From contig NZ_CP016756.1 in the NCBI RefSeq assembly GCF_001700965.1, positions 558,001-622,000 on the forward strand: a DNA stretch of 64,000 bases. The letters run 5' to 3'. Within the stretch, counting starts at the first letter, position 1. Each line of letters begins with the position of its first letter. Position numbers and translations under genes: made by a program. The notes below the pieces were generated by a model, which was not told the DNA's origin, did not search any database, and was given only the letters and a program-made list of their open reading frames with translations. This document shows, in pieces, positions 36,711 to 46,750 of the stretch. The stretch comes from Stenotrophomonas nitritireducens (GTDB lineage: Bacteria > Pseudomonadota > Gammaproteobacteria > Xanthomonadales > Xanthomonadaceae).

Positions 36711-36834
36711 GAAGTCTTCCTTGAAGCGACCTGGCTGGCGACATTAGCCATTTCCTTGAGTCGATGCGTTAGAACCTCGTTCTGTCAGAATAGGTAGGCC
36801 AGACCACCACCAGCGCGAACAGCCAACCCCATAT

Positions 36835-36902
36835 AGTGCCGAGCCATGCTCGGCAGGGGGCATTCCCCTGGCAATTCTTGCCGAGCATGGCTCGGCACTA
36901 CA
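36835..36902. repeat. Inverted pair of GTAG-family palindromes
   Basis: TAGTGCCGAGCCATGCTCGG and its reverse copy GCCGAGCATGGCTCGGCACT flank a short spacer between the TraB/GumN and phosphatase genes. Confidence 0.85.
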
Positions 36903-36941
36903 CTGTGTCCAAAGAGCTATGGCTCAACTCCTGGAGAAGGC

Positions 36942-37295
36942 CTAGCGCCGCCCGCTACCGCCCGCGACCTCCGAGGCCAAGCATGCAGTAATGCACACAT
37001 CAAGCAGTGCCACCAAGGCAGGTTCCATGAAGCGGTAATCGTCGGGAATATCCAGGCAGTGAACACGCTTATGCTCGAGTAGGCGTGCGAACGTCGCCCG
37101 CAAGCGGTCACGATGTTTGGTTTCCATTACCAGGACGACATCAGCCCAGCGGATATCCGCCGGGCTGATGGTTCTGCGCGCATGTGGACTGGTACCTGCC
37201 GAGCGGGCCTCAAACCCGTTCCGTTTGCTCCACATCACTTCGGCAGTGGGGCTGCGTAGTTGATTGCGGCTGCAAACAAACAGCAGGCGTGTCAT
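36942..37295 (-). CDS. Low-molecular-weight protein-tyrosine-phosphatase-like protein
   Basis: From the ATG at 37295 the product has 117 residues. The signature CSRNQLRS near residues 8-15 satisfies C(X)5R-S. A possible general acid lies in DIPDDYRF near 87. The protein is shorter than classical LMW-PTPs (about 150) and matches a compact bacterial subgroup. Its ATG overlaps the stop of the small basic gene as ATGA, so the two are translationally coupled. The substrate is unknown. The C-terminal tail (ASEVAGGSGRR) is probably disordered. Confidence 0.8.
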   Translation of the reverse strand: MTRLLFVCSRNQLRSPTAEVMWSKRNGFEARSAGTSPHARRTISPADIRWADVVLVMETKHRDRLRATFARLLEHKRVHCLDIPDDYRFMEPALVALLDVCITACLASEVAGGSGRR

Positions 37296-37501
37296 GACTC
37301 GTCCAAAAGCAATTGCCGCACTGTCCGCACCGGATACTGAAAGCCCAGCTGCCTGGCCCGTGTACATTTCGCACTACGGGTGTACATCAGCTTCCAGTTC
37401 TTCTCGGGCTTGAACTTCTGCGGTGGCGCAATGCGGTCACCCGCATGATTACGCGACTGGAAGCGTCTCCAGCCACGGGTTCTTTCCATGTCCATGATCA
37501 T
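37292..37501 (-). CDS. Small basic protein coupled to the phosphatase gene
   Basis: The 69-residue ORF is rich in Arg, Lys and Trp (RTRGWRRFQSRN, FKPEKNWKLMYTRSAKC). It ends in TGA overlapping the phosphatase ATG. I do not recognise a domain. The overlap, the strong basic character and a GAGAG sequence before the ATG at 37501 support a real gene. ATGs at 37495 and 37489 are alternatives. An RNA- or nucleic-acid-binding role is possible but not shown. Confidence 0.6.
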   Translation of the reverse strand: MIMDMERTRGWRRFQSRNHAGDRIAPPQKFKPEKNWKLMYTRSAKCTRARQLGFQYPVRTVRQLLLDES

Positions 37502-37774
37502 CTCTCGTAAGTACCGGGTTCAGCAGCCGCGGCAGTACGAGTTGCGCGCATGGTACTGCATGATTGCCGCCCTGACAAAGCCCGAGCTTGTCGATCAAAA
37601 CCGTCGGCTGTCGCCGGTATCCGCCCAACTCAAATCCGCCTCCATCGCGCGACCGACTGATATCGGTGGATTGCGACTTGGAATGGCGAAGCCCCTACTC
37701 TGAAAGCTCACCCGTCACGCGCCGCCAGCGGCAGTTGGCGCATCCTGCCTTGCGACCAAACACAGGCACTGGAA

Positions 37775-38305
37775 ATGCTTAATAAGAATATCGCCCTTAC
37801 GGCACTGCTGACTGCTGCATCATCCGCCCACGGCGCCGAAGTGAAGTCCGTCGACAACATCGACCTGCAACGCTATGCCGGTACCTGGTATGAGCAGGCG
37901 AACTTCCCGATGTACTTCCAGCGTAACTGCGCGCGCAATACAACAGCCAACTACCGCCTGCTTGCCGATGGCAGGATCGAGGTCATCAACCGCTGCGAGA
38001 AAACCGACGGCGATACGCTGCAGGCGGAAGGCGTTGCCAAGCCTTCAGGCAATGGCCCAGCCGAACTGAAGGTGCGCTTTGCACCCGCCTTCCTGTCGTT
38101 CCTGCCATTCGTATGGGCGGACTATTGGGTCATTGCACTTGATCCGGACTACCGGTGGGCGGTTGTGGGCACGCCCAACAGGGAATACCTGTGGATTTTG
38201 AGCCGTGACAAGAAGATTCCCGAGAGCCAGCTGAAAGAACTCAGCGAGAAAGCAGCGCTACAGGGTTTTGATGTGTCGAAACTGCGCGTGACCGAGCAGA
38301 GCTAG
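37775..38305 (+). CDS. Lipocalin family protein, Blc-like
   Basis: The 176-residue product has a Sec signal peptide (cut near AHGA) and the lipocalin opening RYAGTWYEQANFPMYFQRNC near 32-51. Later motifs are YWVIALDPDYRWAVVGTP and LWILSRDKKI. E. coli Blc is an outer-membrane lipoprotein that binds lysophospholipids. This protein lacks a lipobox Cys and is probably free in the periplasm. It stands alone, with about 190 bp of unassigned sequence downstream. Confidence 0.92.
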   Translation: MLNKNIALTALLTAASSAHGAEVKSVDNIDLQRYAGTWYEQANFPMYFQRNCARNTTANYRLLADGRIEVINRCEKTDGDTLQAEGVAKPSGNGPAELKVRFAPAFLSFLPFVWADYWVIALDPDYRWAVVGTPNREYLWILSRDKKIPESQLKELSEKAALQGFDVSKLRVTEQS

Positions 38306-38494
38306 CGCCCTTCCCTGTTTCGATCATCAGTCGCAACAGCTGGCTGGCGGCGCATCCGAAGTTGGCTCTCGATATCGACGATCAACTGAATCGGGCCGTC
38401 GAAGTCATTTTCGGCTGCGCAGTGAACCACGCGCTTGGATTGGTCTAAGCACAGACGCCAACTGGTTCACCCAGCCCATGCGCCCCATCGGACC

Positions 38495-38764
38495 CTAGTT
38501 GGTACCGGCCGCATTGTCGCGCCGGAACAGCTCCCATTCTTCGATCTGGGTGCCATCAGCAAGATGGCAGATGCCGTATTCGCCGCCCTCGCTGTTCTTC
38601 CTGATCTCCAGCTTGCCGCCCTTCTTCACGCAGTACTCGGAGGCCGGATTGGCAATGCCAACGCGCGGTGGAGCGACCTCAGTCTTGGCGTCATTCTTCG
38701 GGGCACAGGCTGCCAACGCACCCACCAAGGGCAGGACCGCAATACAATGAACAAGGAATTTCAT
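38495..38764 (-). CDS. DUF333-domain lipoprotein
   Basis: The ATG at 38764 has GGAG 7 bp upstream and gives 89 residues. A lipobox LAAC near residue 19 is followed by the DUF333 core NPASEYCVKKGGKLEIR, then GEYGICHLADG and EEWELFRRD. DUF333 proteins are small secreted or lipid-anchored proteins, some annotated as hemolysin-like without proof. The in-frame extension to 38806 lacks a signal-like start. Confidence 0.87.
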   Translation of the reverse strand: MKFLVHCIAVLPLVGALAACAPKNDAKTEVAPPRVGIANPASEYCVKKGGKLEIRKNSEGGEYGICHLADGTQIEEWELFRRDNAAGTN

Positions 38765-39073
38765 GGGTGCACTCCAGGGCCATGGCCCGTCACTGTTTTC
38801 AGGCACAGACTAGCCAAGGATTGTAGTGCCCTCGTGGCACACGGACCAAGGCATCAGATCGAGTGCATTCGCAGCAGTGTGCGGAACTGTTGCACACCCA
38901 AGCCTCACTCACCGGGAGGCGGCCATGGGTGTTTCACTCCCAAATTGCCACCCCACCAACAGCCTGCATGCGGCAGCAACACAGCCAGCGGCGGCTCCAC
39001 CACAACAACATCACTGGACTTGAACGCCGATCTGCCAGCCAGCAAGGTTCGCGCTTCGAATCAGGAGAGAGAT
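38765..39073. other. 309-bp stretch without recognisable genes
   Basis: Between the DUF333 gene and the hypothetical gene at 39074 I see no coding frame with a plausible start and no repeat or terminator. It must hold the two divergent promoters, but no convincing -35/-10 pair stands out. Confidence 0.5.
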
Positions 39074-39382
39074 ATGCCACAAGACGAGCTGCTTCACGAC
39101 ATGTTGACCACCCTGGATAGGCTCATCGCCGTCTTCGCTTCCGCCACTCCGGATGAGAAATCCTGGCGAGACGCGATCACCGAGATGCGCGCTATCCGCG
39201 CATCCTTGCCCGCATCTGCGGTATTGGAAAGATTCGTTGGTAAGCGCATCAGACAGTCTCTCGACATGCGCGGCTTGAGCCTCACCAACGGCCCAGCTAC
39301 GCGAGCGCTGCTCGGCCCCAGCATCGCTACCAACCTGACGCTCGCCAGGCAAGTCCTGGAAGGCTACCTGGGCAAGCGCTGA
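39074..39382 (+). CDS. Hypothetical protein, 102 residues
   Basis: The ATG at 39074 has AGGAGAG 5-11 bp upstream, one of the better ribosome sites in the window. The product is soluble, helical and without known motifs (DELLHDMLTTLDRLIAVF, RFVGKRIRQSLDMRGLSL). There is no signal peptide. It sits beside the composite repeat array and may be lineage-specific. Confidence 0.6.
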   Translation: MPQDELLHDMLTTLDRLIAVFASATPDEKSWRDAITEMRAIRASLPASAVLERFVGKRIRQSLDMRGLSLTNGPATRALLGPSIATNLTLARQVLEGYLGKR

Positions 39383-39436
39383 GGATGGGGATGGGCTGTG
39401 ACTGTTTTCGCATCAGTGCACCAGCCCAACACCCGC

Positions 39437-40221
39437 CTGTAGGAGCGGCGTAAGCCGCGAAGCTGGCAGCAATGAAACGCCGGTCATCCCCGCGATCTGG
39501 CCGACTACGAGCTTCGCGGCTGACGCCGCTCCTGCAAAACCTGATGGACTATCGGGAAGGCCTCTGCCGAGCATGCTTGGCACTACGATTGCTCATGCTC
39601 CCAGCGTTGTAGGAGCGGCGTCAGCCGCGAAGCTGGCAACAATGAAACGCCGGTCATCCCCGCAATCTGGCCGACTACGAGCTTCGCGACTTAGGCCCCC
39701 CCTACAAAACCTGGTGGACTATCGGGAAGGCCACTGCCGAGCATGGCTCGGCACTACGATTGCTCATGCTCCCAGCGTTGTAGCAGCGGCGTCAGCCGCG
39801 AAGCTGGTAGTAGTGGAACGCCGGTCATCTCTGCAATCTCGCCGACTACGAGCTTCGCGGCTGACGCCGCTCCCACAAAACCTGATGGACTATCGGGAAG
39901 GCCTCTGCCGAGCATGACTCGGCACTACAGTTGCTCACGCTCCAAGCATTGTGGGAGCGGCGTCAGCCGCGAAGCTGGCAGTAGTGGAACGTCGGTCATC
40001 CCCGAGATCTGGCCGACTACGAGTTTCGCGGCTTACGCCGCTCCTACAAAATCTGATGGATTATCGGGAAGGCCTCTGCCGAGCATGTGGCTCGGCACTA
40101 CGATTGCTCTCGCACCAAGCTTTGTGGGAGCGGCGTAAGCCGCGAAGCTGAGGCTGCTTACATGCCAGCTGCTGTGCCAACCCGCCATTTGCGTGCTTCG
40201 CGGCTTACGCCGCTCCTACAA
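39437..40221. repeat. Five-unit tandem array of composite REP elements
   Basis: Units start at 39441, 39611, 39782, 39953 and 40126, a period of 170-173 bp. Each unit holds a GGAGCGGCGTMAGCCGCGAA palindrome, a spacer with CGCCGGTCATC and GGCCGACTACGA, and the reverse palindrome. A linker CTGATGGACTATCGGGAAGG and a GTAG-family palindrome (GCCGAGCATG.CTCGGCACTAC) follow. The last unit keeps only the outer pair with a different spacer. The array fills the gap between two small unknown genes. Confidence 0.92.
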
Positions 40222-40367
40222 AAGCTTTGCTCTTCACCCACTTGAGGGAAGGCCATTCGGCGGGATGAGTCCGTCGAACGCGAACGCACTCCATGCAAGC
40301 CCGACAAGGGCCGACCTCCCTGCGGTAGGCTGTTGTTTCCAAACAAACAGCCCGCATGGAGGGCAAT

Positions 40368-40589
40368 ATGGACACTCAACTGCTGGAAGACATTCGAGCG
40401 CTGCTGATCAGCAAGCGCGCGCGGGAAATCCGGATCAACCTGCAGCGGGCCGAGTCCGACGCGGATATCGAAGAAATCGACATCGAGGGTGAGCTGGTAA
40501 GCGTTCTCACGCTGGAAGCCGCCATGCGCGCCGCAGTGAAGGAGTTCAAGCGCAACAAGCAGCTCATCAGCACCATCCTGGCGGAGTAA
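40368..40589 (+). CDS. Hypothetical protein, 73 residues
   Basis: The ATG at 40368 is preceded by GGAGGG with 5-bp spacing. The protein is acidic in the middle (ESDADIEEIDIEGELV) and basic at the end (VKEFKRNKQLI). It is probably helical, with no membrane segment or known motif. An ATG 12 bp upstream is less likely. It follows the repeat array. About 215 bp of unassigned sequence separate it from tRNA-Pro. Confidence 0.6.
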   Translation: MDTQLLEDIRALLISKRAREIRINLQRAESDADIEEIDIEGELVSVLTLEAAMRAAVKEFKRNKQLISTILAE

Positions 40590-40753
40590 CGGCTAGACGG
40601 AGCGCCGCCTGGACGAACGCGCGGATTCAGGCGCTCAAGCGCCAAAGAAACGTGGCAATCACCATGCACCATCTCGGTGACCGTGAGGCACTTTGGCAGT
40701 GCCATCAAGCATCGGCATCACTCTGCCGAGACAGAGCAAAAAGGCACCACAAC

Positions 40754-40789
40754 GAAAAAGGGCATGCGCAATGAAGCGCAAGCCCTTGT
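40754..40789 (-). terminator. Intrinsic terminator of tRNA-Pro
   Basis: On the minus strand GGGCTTGCGC and GCGCATGCCC pair with one mismatch around TTCATT and are followed by TTTTT, about 16 bp after the tRNA. Confidence 0.85.
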
Positions 40790-40804
40790 TCGTGTTGCAG
40801 TAGT

Positions 40805-40881
40805 TGGTCGGGACGGCCGGATTTGAACCGACGACCCTCTGCCCCCCAGGCAGATGCGCTACCAGGCTGCGCTACGCCCCG
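40805..40881 (-). tRNA. tRNA-Pro (GGG)
   Basis: This is a 77-nt minus-strand cloverleaf with encoded CCA. The acceptor CGGGGCG pairs with CGTCCCG. The anticodon stem UCUGC/GCAGA encloses CUGGGGG, so the anticodon is GGG. It follows the merR gene on the same strand after about 60 bp, the usual neighbourhood in Xanthomonadaceae. Confidence 0.96.
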
Positions 40882-40942
40882 ATCGTTACTGCTTTCGCCT
40901 TGCGGCGAGCCGGTGATTATACCGGCTTTCACACAAAAAAAC

Positions 40943-41299
40943 TCAGCGTCGGAGCAGTTGCAGTACTTCTTCCAGCTCCATGCGCACCTGCTTGATGATC
41001 TGGTTGCTCAGCGCCGACTCTTCGCGGGCACCCTCGCCTTCCAGTCGCAGGCGGGCGCCACCAATGGTGTAGCCCTGTTCGTACAGAAGGCCGCGGATCT
41101 GCCGGACCATCAGCACATCGTGGCGCTGATAGTAGCGGCGGTTGCCACGGCGCTTGGCCGGCTCAAGGCTGGGGAACTCGGTTTCCCAGTAGCGCAGCAC
41201 GTGCGGCTTTACGTCGCACAGCTCGCTGACCTCACCAATGGTGAAGTAGCGCTTGGCCGGAATCGGCGGAAGTTCGCGGTTACTGCCCGGATCCAGCAT
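40943..41299 (-). CDS. MerR-family regulator downstream of ihfA
   Basis: The 118-residue protein has a MerR winged helix: [20 protein letters not shown] near 19-38 and [15 protein letters not shown] near 54-68. A short dimerisation helix follows, with no metal-binding Cys cluster. A MerR-like gene directly after ihfA is a conserved arrangement in gammaproteobacteria, and its target is not known. The start overlaps the 3' end of ihfA by 20 bp. Confidence 0.9.
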   Translation of the reverse strand: MLDPGSNRELPPIPAKRYFTIGEVSELCDVKPHVLRYWETEFPSLEPAKRRGNRRYYQRHDVLMVRQIRGLLYEQGYTIGGARLRLEGEGAREESALSNQIIKQVRMELEEVLQLLRR

Positions 41300-41579
41300 A
41301 TGCCTCCACCCGCTCCTTAAGCTTCTGGCCCGGACGGAAGGTGACTACCGTACGGGCGGAAATCGGAATTTCCTCGCCGGTCTTGGGGTTGCGACCCGGG
41401 CGCTGGTTCTTGCGCCGCAGATCGAAATTACCGAAGCCCGACAGCTTCACTTGACGTCCCTGCTCCAATGCATCGCGCAACACATCGAAAAACGCGTCGA
41501 CAAACTCCTTGGCCTCGCGCTTGTTCAGACCAACTTCGTCGAACAAACGATCCGCCATCTCCGCCTTGGTCAATGCCAT
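41280..41579 (-). CDS. ihfA: Integration host factor subunit alpha
   Basis: The 99-residue length and sequence are typical Ihf[21 protein letters not shown], the arm region [20 protein letters not shown], and Pro in QRPGRNP for DNA intercalation. With IhfB it bends DNA in recombination, replication and transcription. It lies 21 bp after pheT in the same operon. Confidence 0.98.
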   Translation of the reverse strand: MALTKAEMADRLFDEVGLNKREAKEFVDAFFDVLRDALEQGRQVKLSGFGNFDLRRKNQRPGRNPKTGEEIPISARTVVTFRPGQKLKERVEAYAGSGQ

Positions 41580-41600
41580 GCCTGCTCCCTGTATCCCGCC

Positions 41601-43982
41601 TCAGCCACGGATCTTTGCGCCGTGCCCGTGATCAATCGCCGCCACCACATCGGTGACTACGGCTTCCACGTCACGGTCCGTCAATGTGCGCGACTTGTCC
41701 TGCAAAATCAAGCCCATAGCCAAACTCTTGAAGCCTGGCTCGACGCCCTGGCCGACATAACGGTCGAACAGTGCGACATCACGCAGCAACTCGCCGCCCG
41801 CAGCGCGGATGGTAGCCGACAGCGCTGCCCAGCTGACTGATTCAGCTACGACCACAGCAAGGTCACGGCGAACCGCCGGGAAACGTGACAGTTCGCTGGA
41901 ACGCGGCAGTGCGCGCGCGGCCAGCGGCGCCAGGTCCAGCTCGAAGCCGTAGACCTCCACGTCCACTTCCATGGCCTTGGCCATGCGCGGATGCAGCTGG
42001 CCGATCCAGCCGATGCACTGGCCGTCGCGCCAGATATCAGCCGAACGTGCCGGGTGCGCATACGGGCGCTGCGAGGCGCGGAATTCCAGCACGGCGCCCG
42101 ACGCGGCGGCCAGCGACTCCAGGTCGCCCTTCAGGTCATTGAAATCGACCTTGCGTGCCTTCTCGCCCCACTGCAGGGCAGCGGCATCGCCGCATACAGC
42201 CGCGGCGATACGCACGGTTTCCTTGGGCGCGAGCTTGCCCTCACCGGCCTGCGCTTCAAACACTCGGCCGATCTCGAACAGACGCACGCGGCCGGCCTGG
42301 CGGGCCACGTTGCGGCCCAGTGTGGCGACCAGCCCCGGCAGCAGCAGCGGGCGCATCACCGCCAGCTCGGCCGACAGCGGGTTGGCCAGCGCGACCAGGC
42401 CTTCATTCTGCTGCCACTGCGTCAGCAGTTCGGCATCGACGAAGGCGAAGTTGATGGTTTCCAGCATTTCGCGGGCCACGAGTTGGCGGCGCACGCTGAG
42501 GTCATCCAAACGGGTTTCGCTGGGCATGGCGATGCGTGCAGCGCCGCCCGGCAAGGTGGTCGGGATGGACTCGTAGCCGTGGATGCGGGCCAGTTCTTCG
42601 ATCAGGTCTTCTTCGATGGCGATATCGAAGCGACGGCTCGGGCCGGTCACGTTCCAGCCATCGGCGGCAGCTTCAACCTGCATGCCGAGGGCACGCAGGA
42701 TGCGCTCGACTTCGGCGTCTTCAATCTGGATGCCGAGCACGCGCAGGATGCGGGCGCGGCGCAGGTGGATGCTGGCAGCAACCGGCAGATCGGCTTCGCG
42801 CACGGCCTCGGTGACCGGCGACGGCGTGCCGCCAGCCAGGTCCAGTACCAGCTGGGTGGCGTATTCGATGGCGGTGCGCGGCAGCTGCGGGTCAACGCCG
42901 CGCTCGAAGCGGTGGCCGGCATCGGTATGCAGGCCGAGCTTGCGGCCACGGCCCATGATCGCGGCCGGAGCGAAGTGCGCTGCCTCCAGGAACACCTTGC
43001 TGGTGGTATCGGTGACGCGGGTGTCGAAGCCACCCATCAGGCCGGCCAGACCCACCGGACGGTCGGCGTCGGTCACCACCAGGAAGCTGTCGTCCAGCGC
43101 GGCATCGCGGCCGTCGAGCAGCTTGAGGGTTTCACCGGTGCGCGAGCGGCGCACGGCGATTTGCCCCTTCAAGGTATCCAGATCATAGGCGTGCATCGGC
43201 TGGCCAAGTTCCAGCATCACGTACTGGGTGATGTCGACCAGCAACGACACCGGGCGCACGCCACTGCGACGCAGGCGCTCGGCCATCCACAGCGGGGTGC
43301 TGGCGGCAGCGTTGACGCCTTCGATCACACGGCCCAAGTAACGCGGCGCTTCAGCACCTGCGTCGAGCTGGATGCTCAACTCACGTGCGCCCTGAGCCAG
43401 TACGGCGTCAGCGGCGAACGGCTTCACTTCACTGCGGGTAGCGGCGGCCACGTCGAAAGCGATGCCACGCACGCTGAAGCAGTCGGCGCGGTTCGGGGTC
43501 AGCTTGATCTCGATGCTGGAATCCGGCAGGCCGAGGTAGTCCACCAGCGCGGTGCCAACCGGCGCGTCATCGGGAAGTTCCAGCAGGCCGGAGGCGTCGT
43601 TGTCCAGTCCAAGTTCCTTGGCCGAGCACAGCATGCCGTTGGATTCCACGCCGCGCAGCTTGGCCGGCTTGATCTTCAACTCGCCGATCTGTGCCCCGAC
43701 CATGGCCAGCGGTGCAACCAGACCCGGACGCGCGTTCGGCGCGCCGCAGACGATCTGCAGCAGCTCGGCCTGGCCGGCGTCGACCTTGCAGATCTGCAGG
43801 CGGTCAGCCTCTGGATGGCGAGTGGCTTCAACGATGCGCGCAACCACCACGTTGTCCAGGCCCGCGCCCAGTGCGGTGACCTCTTCGACTTCCAGGCCGA
43901 TGGCGGTCAGCACGGCGCTGAGTTCGTCACGCGATGCGCTGGTCGGTACATGGCTGCGCAGCCAGCTTTCAGAGAATTTCAT
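41601..43982 (-). CDS. pheT: Phenylalanyl-tRNA synthetase beta subunit
   Basis: The 793-residue product has the full domain set. It starts MKFSESWLRSHVP and has an EMAP-like tRNA-binding domain (about 40-150, with VVARIVEATRHPEADRLQIC). B3/B4 editing and B5 domains follow, and a C-terminal anticodon-binding domain ends near VEAVVTDVVAAIDHG. With PheS it forms the alpha2beta2 enzyme that charges tRNA-Phe and removes mischarged Tyr. A gap of 125 bp to pheS holds one GTAG-family palindrome. Confidence 0.98.
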   Translation of the reverse strand: MKFSESWLRSHVPTSASRDELSAVLTAIGLEVEEVTALGAGLDNVVVARIVEATRHPEADRLQICKVDAGQAELLQIVCGAPNARPGLVAPLAMVGAQIGELKIKPAKLRGVESNGMLCSAKELGLDNDASGLLELPDDAPVGTALVDYLGLPDSSIEIKLTPNRADCFSVRGIAFDVAAATRSEVKPFAADAVLAQGARELSIQLDAGAEAPRYLGRVIEGVNAAASTPLWMAERLRRSGVRPVSLLVDITQYVMLELGQPMHAYDLDTLKGQIAVRRSRTGETLKLLDGRDAALDDSFLVVTDADRPVGLAGLMGGFDTRVTDTTSKVFLEAAHFAPAAIMGRGRKLGLHTDAGHRFERGVDPQLPRTAIEYATQLVLDLAGGTPSPVTEAVREADLPVAASIHLRRARILRVLGIQIEDAEVERILRALGMQVEAAADGWNVTGPSRRFDIAIEEDLIEELARIHGYESIPTTLPGGAARIAMPSETRLDDLSVRRQLVAREMLETINFAFVDAELLTQWQQNEGLVALANPLSAELAVMRPLLLPGLVATLGRNVARQAGRVRLFEIGRVFEAQAGEGKLAPKETVRIAAAVCGDAAALQWGEKARKVDFNDLKGDLESLAAASGAVLEFRASQRPYAHPARSADIWRDGQCIGWIGQLHPRMAKAMEVDVEVYGFELDLAPLAARALPRSSELSRFPAVRRDLAVVVAESVSWAALSATIRAAGGELLRDVALFDRYVGQGVEPGFKSLAMGLILQDKSRTLTDRDVEAVVTDVVAAIDHGHGAKIRG

Positions 43983-44076
43983 GTCTTTACCTTGATGGGA
44001 GGCGGGCCTCCCGTTGCGGTGTTTTTTTTGTTGATGCCCGGCGCTTTGCGCCTAGCGTTGGTCAACGTTTAAAAGC

Positions 44077-44100
44077 TGCCGAGCATGGCTCGGCACTACA
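44077..44100. repeat. GTAG-family palindrome between pheS and pheT
   Basis: GCCGAGCATGGCTCGGCACT lies within the operon, 8 bp after the pheS stop. As a stable hairpin it could modulate the relative output of pheS and pheT. Confidence 0.75.
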
Positions 44101-44107
44101 GCTGCGG

Positions 44108-45256
<1,149 letters not shown>

Positions 45257-45303
45257 TCACCACAGCCGTTGCGCGTGAACGCTACAACCGCTGCAGGAAG
45301 AAC

Positions 45304-45663
45304 TTATGCCGCCAGTGCGCCCTTGGCCTTTTCTGCCAGAGCGGCAAAACCGGCTGCGTCGTGCACGGCGATATCAGCCAGAACCTTACGGTCCAGGGTG
45401 ATACCAGCCTTCAGCAGGCCGTTCATGAAACGGCTGTAGCTCAGGCCGTTGATGCGGGCAGCCGCATTGATGCGGGTGATCCACAGCGAACGGAAATTGC
45501 GCTTCTTCTGCTTACGGCCAATGTAGGCGTACTGCTGTGCCTTGATGACTGCCTGCTTGGCAACGCGGAAGACCTTGCGACGGGCGTTGTAATAGCCCTT
45601 GGCGAGATCCAATACTTTCTTGTGGCGGCGGCGCGCCTGCACACCACGCTTTACTCGTGCCAT
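45304..45663 (-). CDS. rplT: 50S ribosomal protein L20
   Basis: The 119-residue protein is strongly basic, starts [20 protein letters not shown] and has the conserved core [21 protein letters not shown]20 binds 23S rRNA early in 50S assembly and, in E. coli, represses its own operon at the mRNA level. It lies 10 bp after rpmI. Confidence 0.99.
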   Translation of the reverse strand: MARVKRGVQARRRHKKVLDLAKGYYNARRKVFRVAKQAVIKAQQYAYIGRKQKKRNFRSLWITRINAAARINGLSYSRFMNGLLKAGITLDRKVLADIAVHDAAGFAALAEKAKGALAA

Positions 45664-45673
45664 GGTTCAGTCC

Positions 45674-45871
45674 TCAGAGATAGGGAAGCATACGGTCCAG
45701 ACGGCCTGCGTCTTCTGCGCGGACGTGATTCGTCTGACGCAGGTTACGCTTCCGCTTGGTCGCTTTCTTCGTGAGGATGTGGCTACGGTTGGCGTGACCG
45801 CACTTGTACTTGCCGGAGGCGGTCTTGCGGAAACGCTTGGCCGCCGCCCGGTTGGTCTTGATCTTGGGCAT
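45674..45871 (-). CDS. rpmI: 50S ribosomal protein L35
   Basis: The 65-residue protein starts [20 protein letters not shown] and ends with the conserved [20 protein letters not shown]. The length and sequence are standard. It lies between infC (286 bp upstream) and rplT (10 bp downstream). The infC-rpmI gap may carry the L20 control region or an extra promoter. Confidence 0.99.
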
Positions 45872-46157
45872 TGCTATGTCCTTGATGGTCTCTTTTCACT
45901 GACTGGGCGGTGGTTTTACCCACACTTTCCATCCCTGCCCTTGTCTGTTTAAAGCCCACGCTCCCACTGGAGGCAGGCAGGTCCTGGGTGAAGCAAACAA
46001 CAAACCCGGCGAACCGGGCCGCCCATTATGCCTTGCGCGCCAGTCACTTGCAAACAGCAAGGCAACGGGCGCGCAGATCAGCTGAACAGGCATGCAAACA
46101 GGGAGGCAGCCGCAGCCCCTCCCCGTTCAGCAAAGCAGCGGCCTACAGGCCGGCGGC

Positions 46158-46682
46158 TTATTTCTTCTTCGGCGCGATCATCATGACCATCTGCCGGCCT
46201 TCCAGGCGCGGACGGGACTCGATCACGATGTCCTCACCCAGATCAGCCTCAATCCGGTTGGCCATTTCGCGACCCAGTTCCTGATGGCTCATTTCGCGGC
46301 CACGGAAGCGGATGTTGACCTTGATCTTGTCGCCCTCTTCGAGGAAACCGCGCATCTTGCGCAGCTTGATCTGGTAGTCGCCCTCGTCCGTGACCGGACG
46401 GAACTTCACTTCCTTGATCTCGACCTGCTTGGTCTTCTTCTTGGCCTCGTTGGCCTTCTTCTGCGCTTCGAACTTGAACTTGCCGAAGTCCATGATCTTG
46501 CAGACCGGCGGATCGGCCTGCGGCTGGATTTCAACCAGATCAAGACCTTCGTCTTCGGCCATGGACAGCGCCTCGTCGCGCGTGAGCACGCCGATCATTT
46601 CACCATCGCTTCCGATCACGCGTACGCGCGGAACGCGGATTTCCTGGTTACGACGGTTCTGTTTGTTGTCAGGGATACTGAT
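46158..46682 (-). CDS. infC: Translation initiation factor IF-3, non-AUG start
   Basis: The conserved IF-3 sequence extends upstream of the first GTG (46619) through [17 protein letters not shown]. The frame has no ATG, GTG or TTG there. An ATC at 46682-46680 stands 8 nt after GGAG (46694-46691), giving 174 residues, close to E. coli IF-3 (180), whose gene starts at AUU. The body has [19 protein letters not shown] and ends [14 protein letters not shown]-3 checks start-codon fidelity, so a rare start codon allows autoregulation. It follows thrS by 68 bp. Confidence 0.9.
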   Translation of the reverse strand: MSIPDNKQNRRNQEIRVPRVRVIGSDGEMIGVLTRDEALSMAEDEGLDLVEIQPQADPPVCKIMDFGKFKFEAQKKANEAKKKTKQVEIKEVKFRPVTDEGDYQIKLRKMRGFLEEGDKIKVNIRFRGREMSHQELGREMANRIEADLGEDIVIESRPRLEGRQMVMMIAPKKK

Positions 46683-46750
46683 ATTGCAATCTCCAAGTGG
46701 ATTAGTACCGGCCCTGCGGAGTGTCCGCCGGGGCCGGGGCCCTACTTACT

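Noticed and set aside
37488..37703. 71-codon plus-strand ORF near the phosphatase pair
   Set aside because: It overlaps the start region of the better-supported minus-strand small gene and has no plausible ribosome site.
39437..40221. Repeat array considered as a CRISPR
   Set aside because: Units are about 171 bp, contain internal inverted repeats, and the intervening sequence is itself repeated rather than unique. No cas genes are near.
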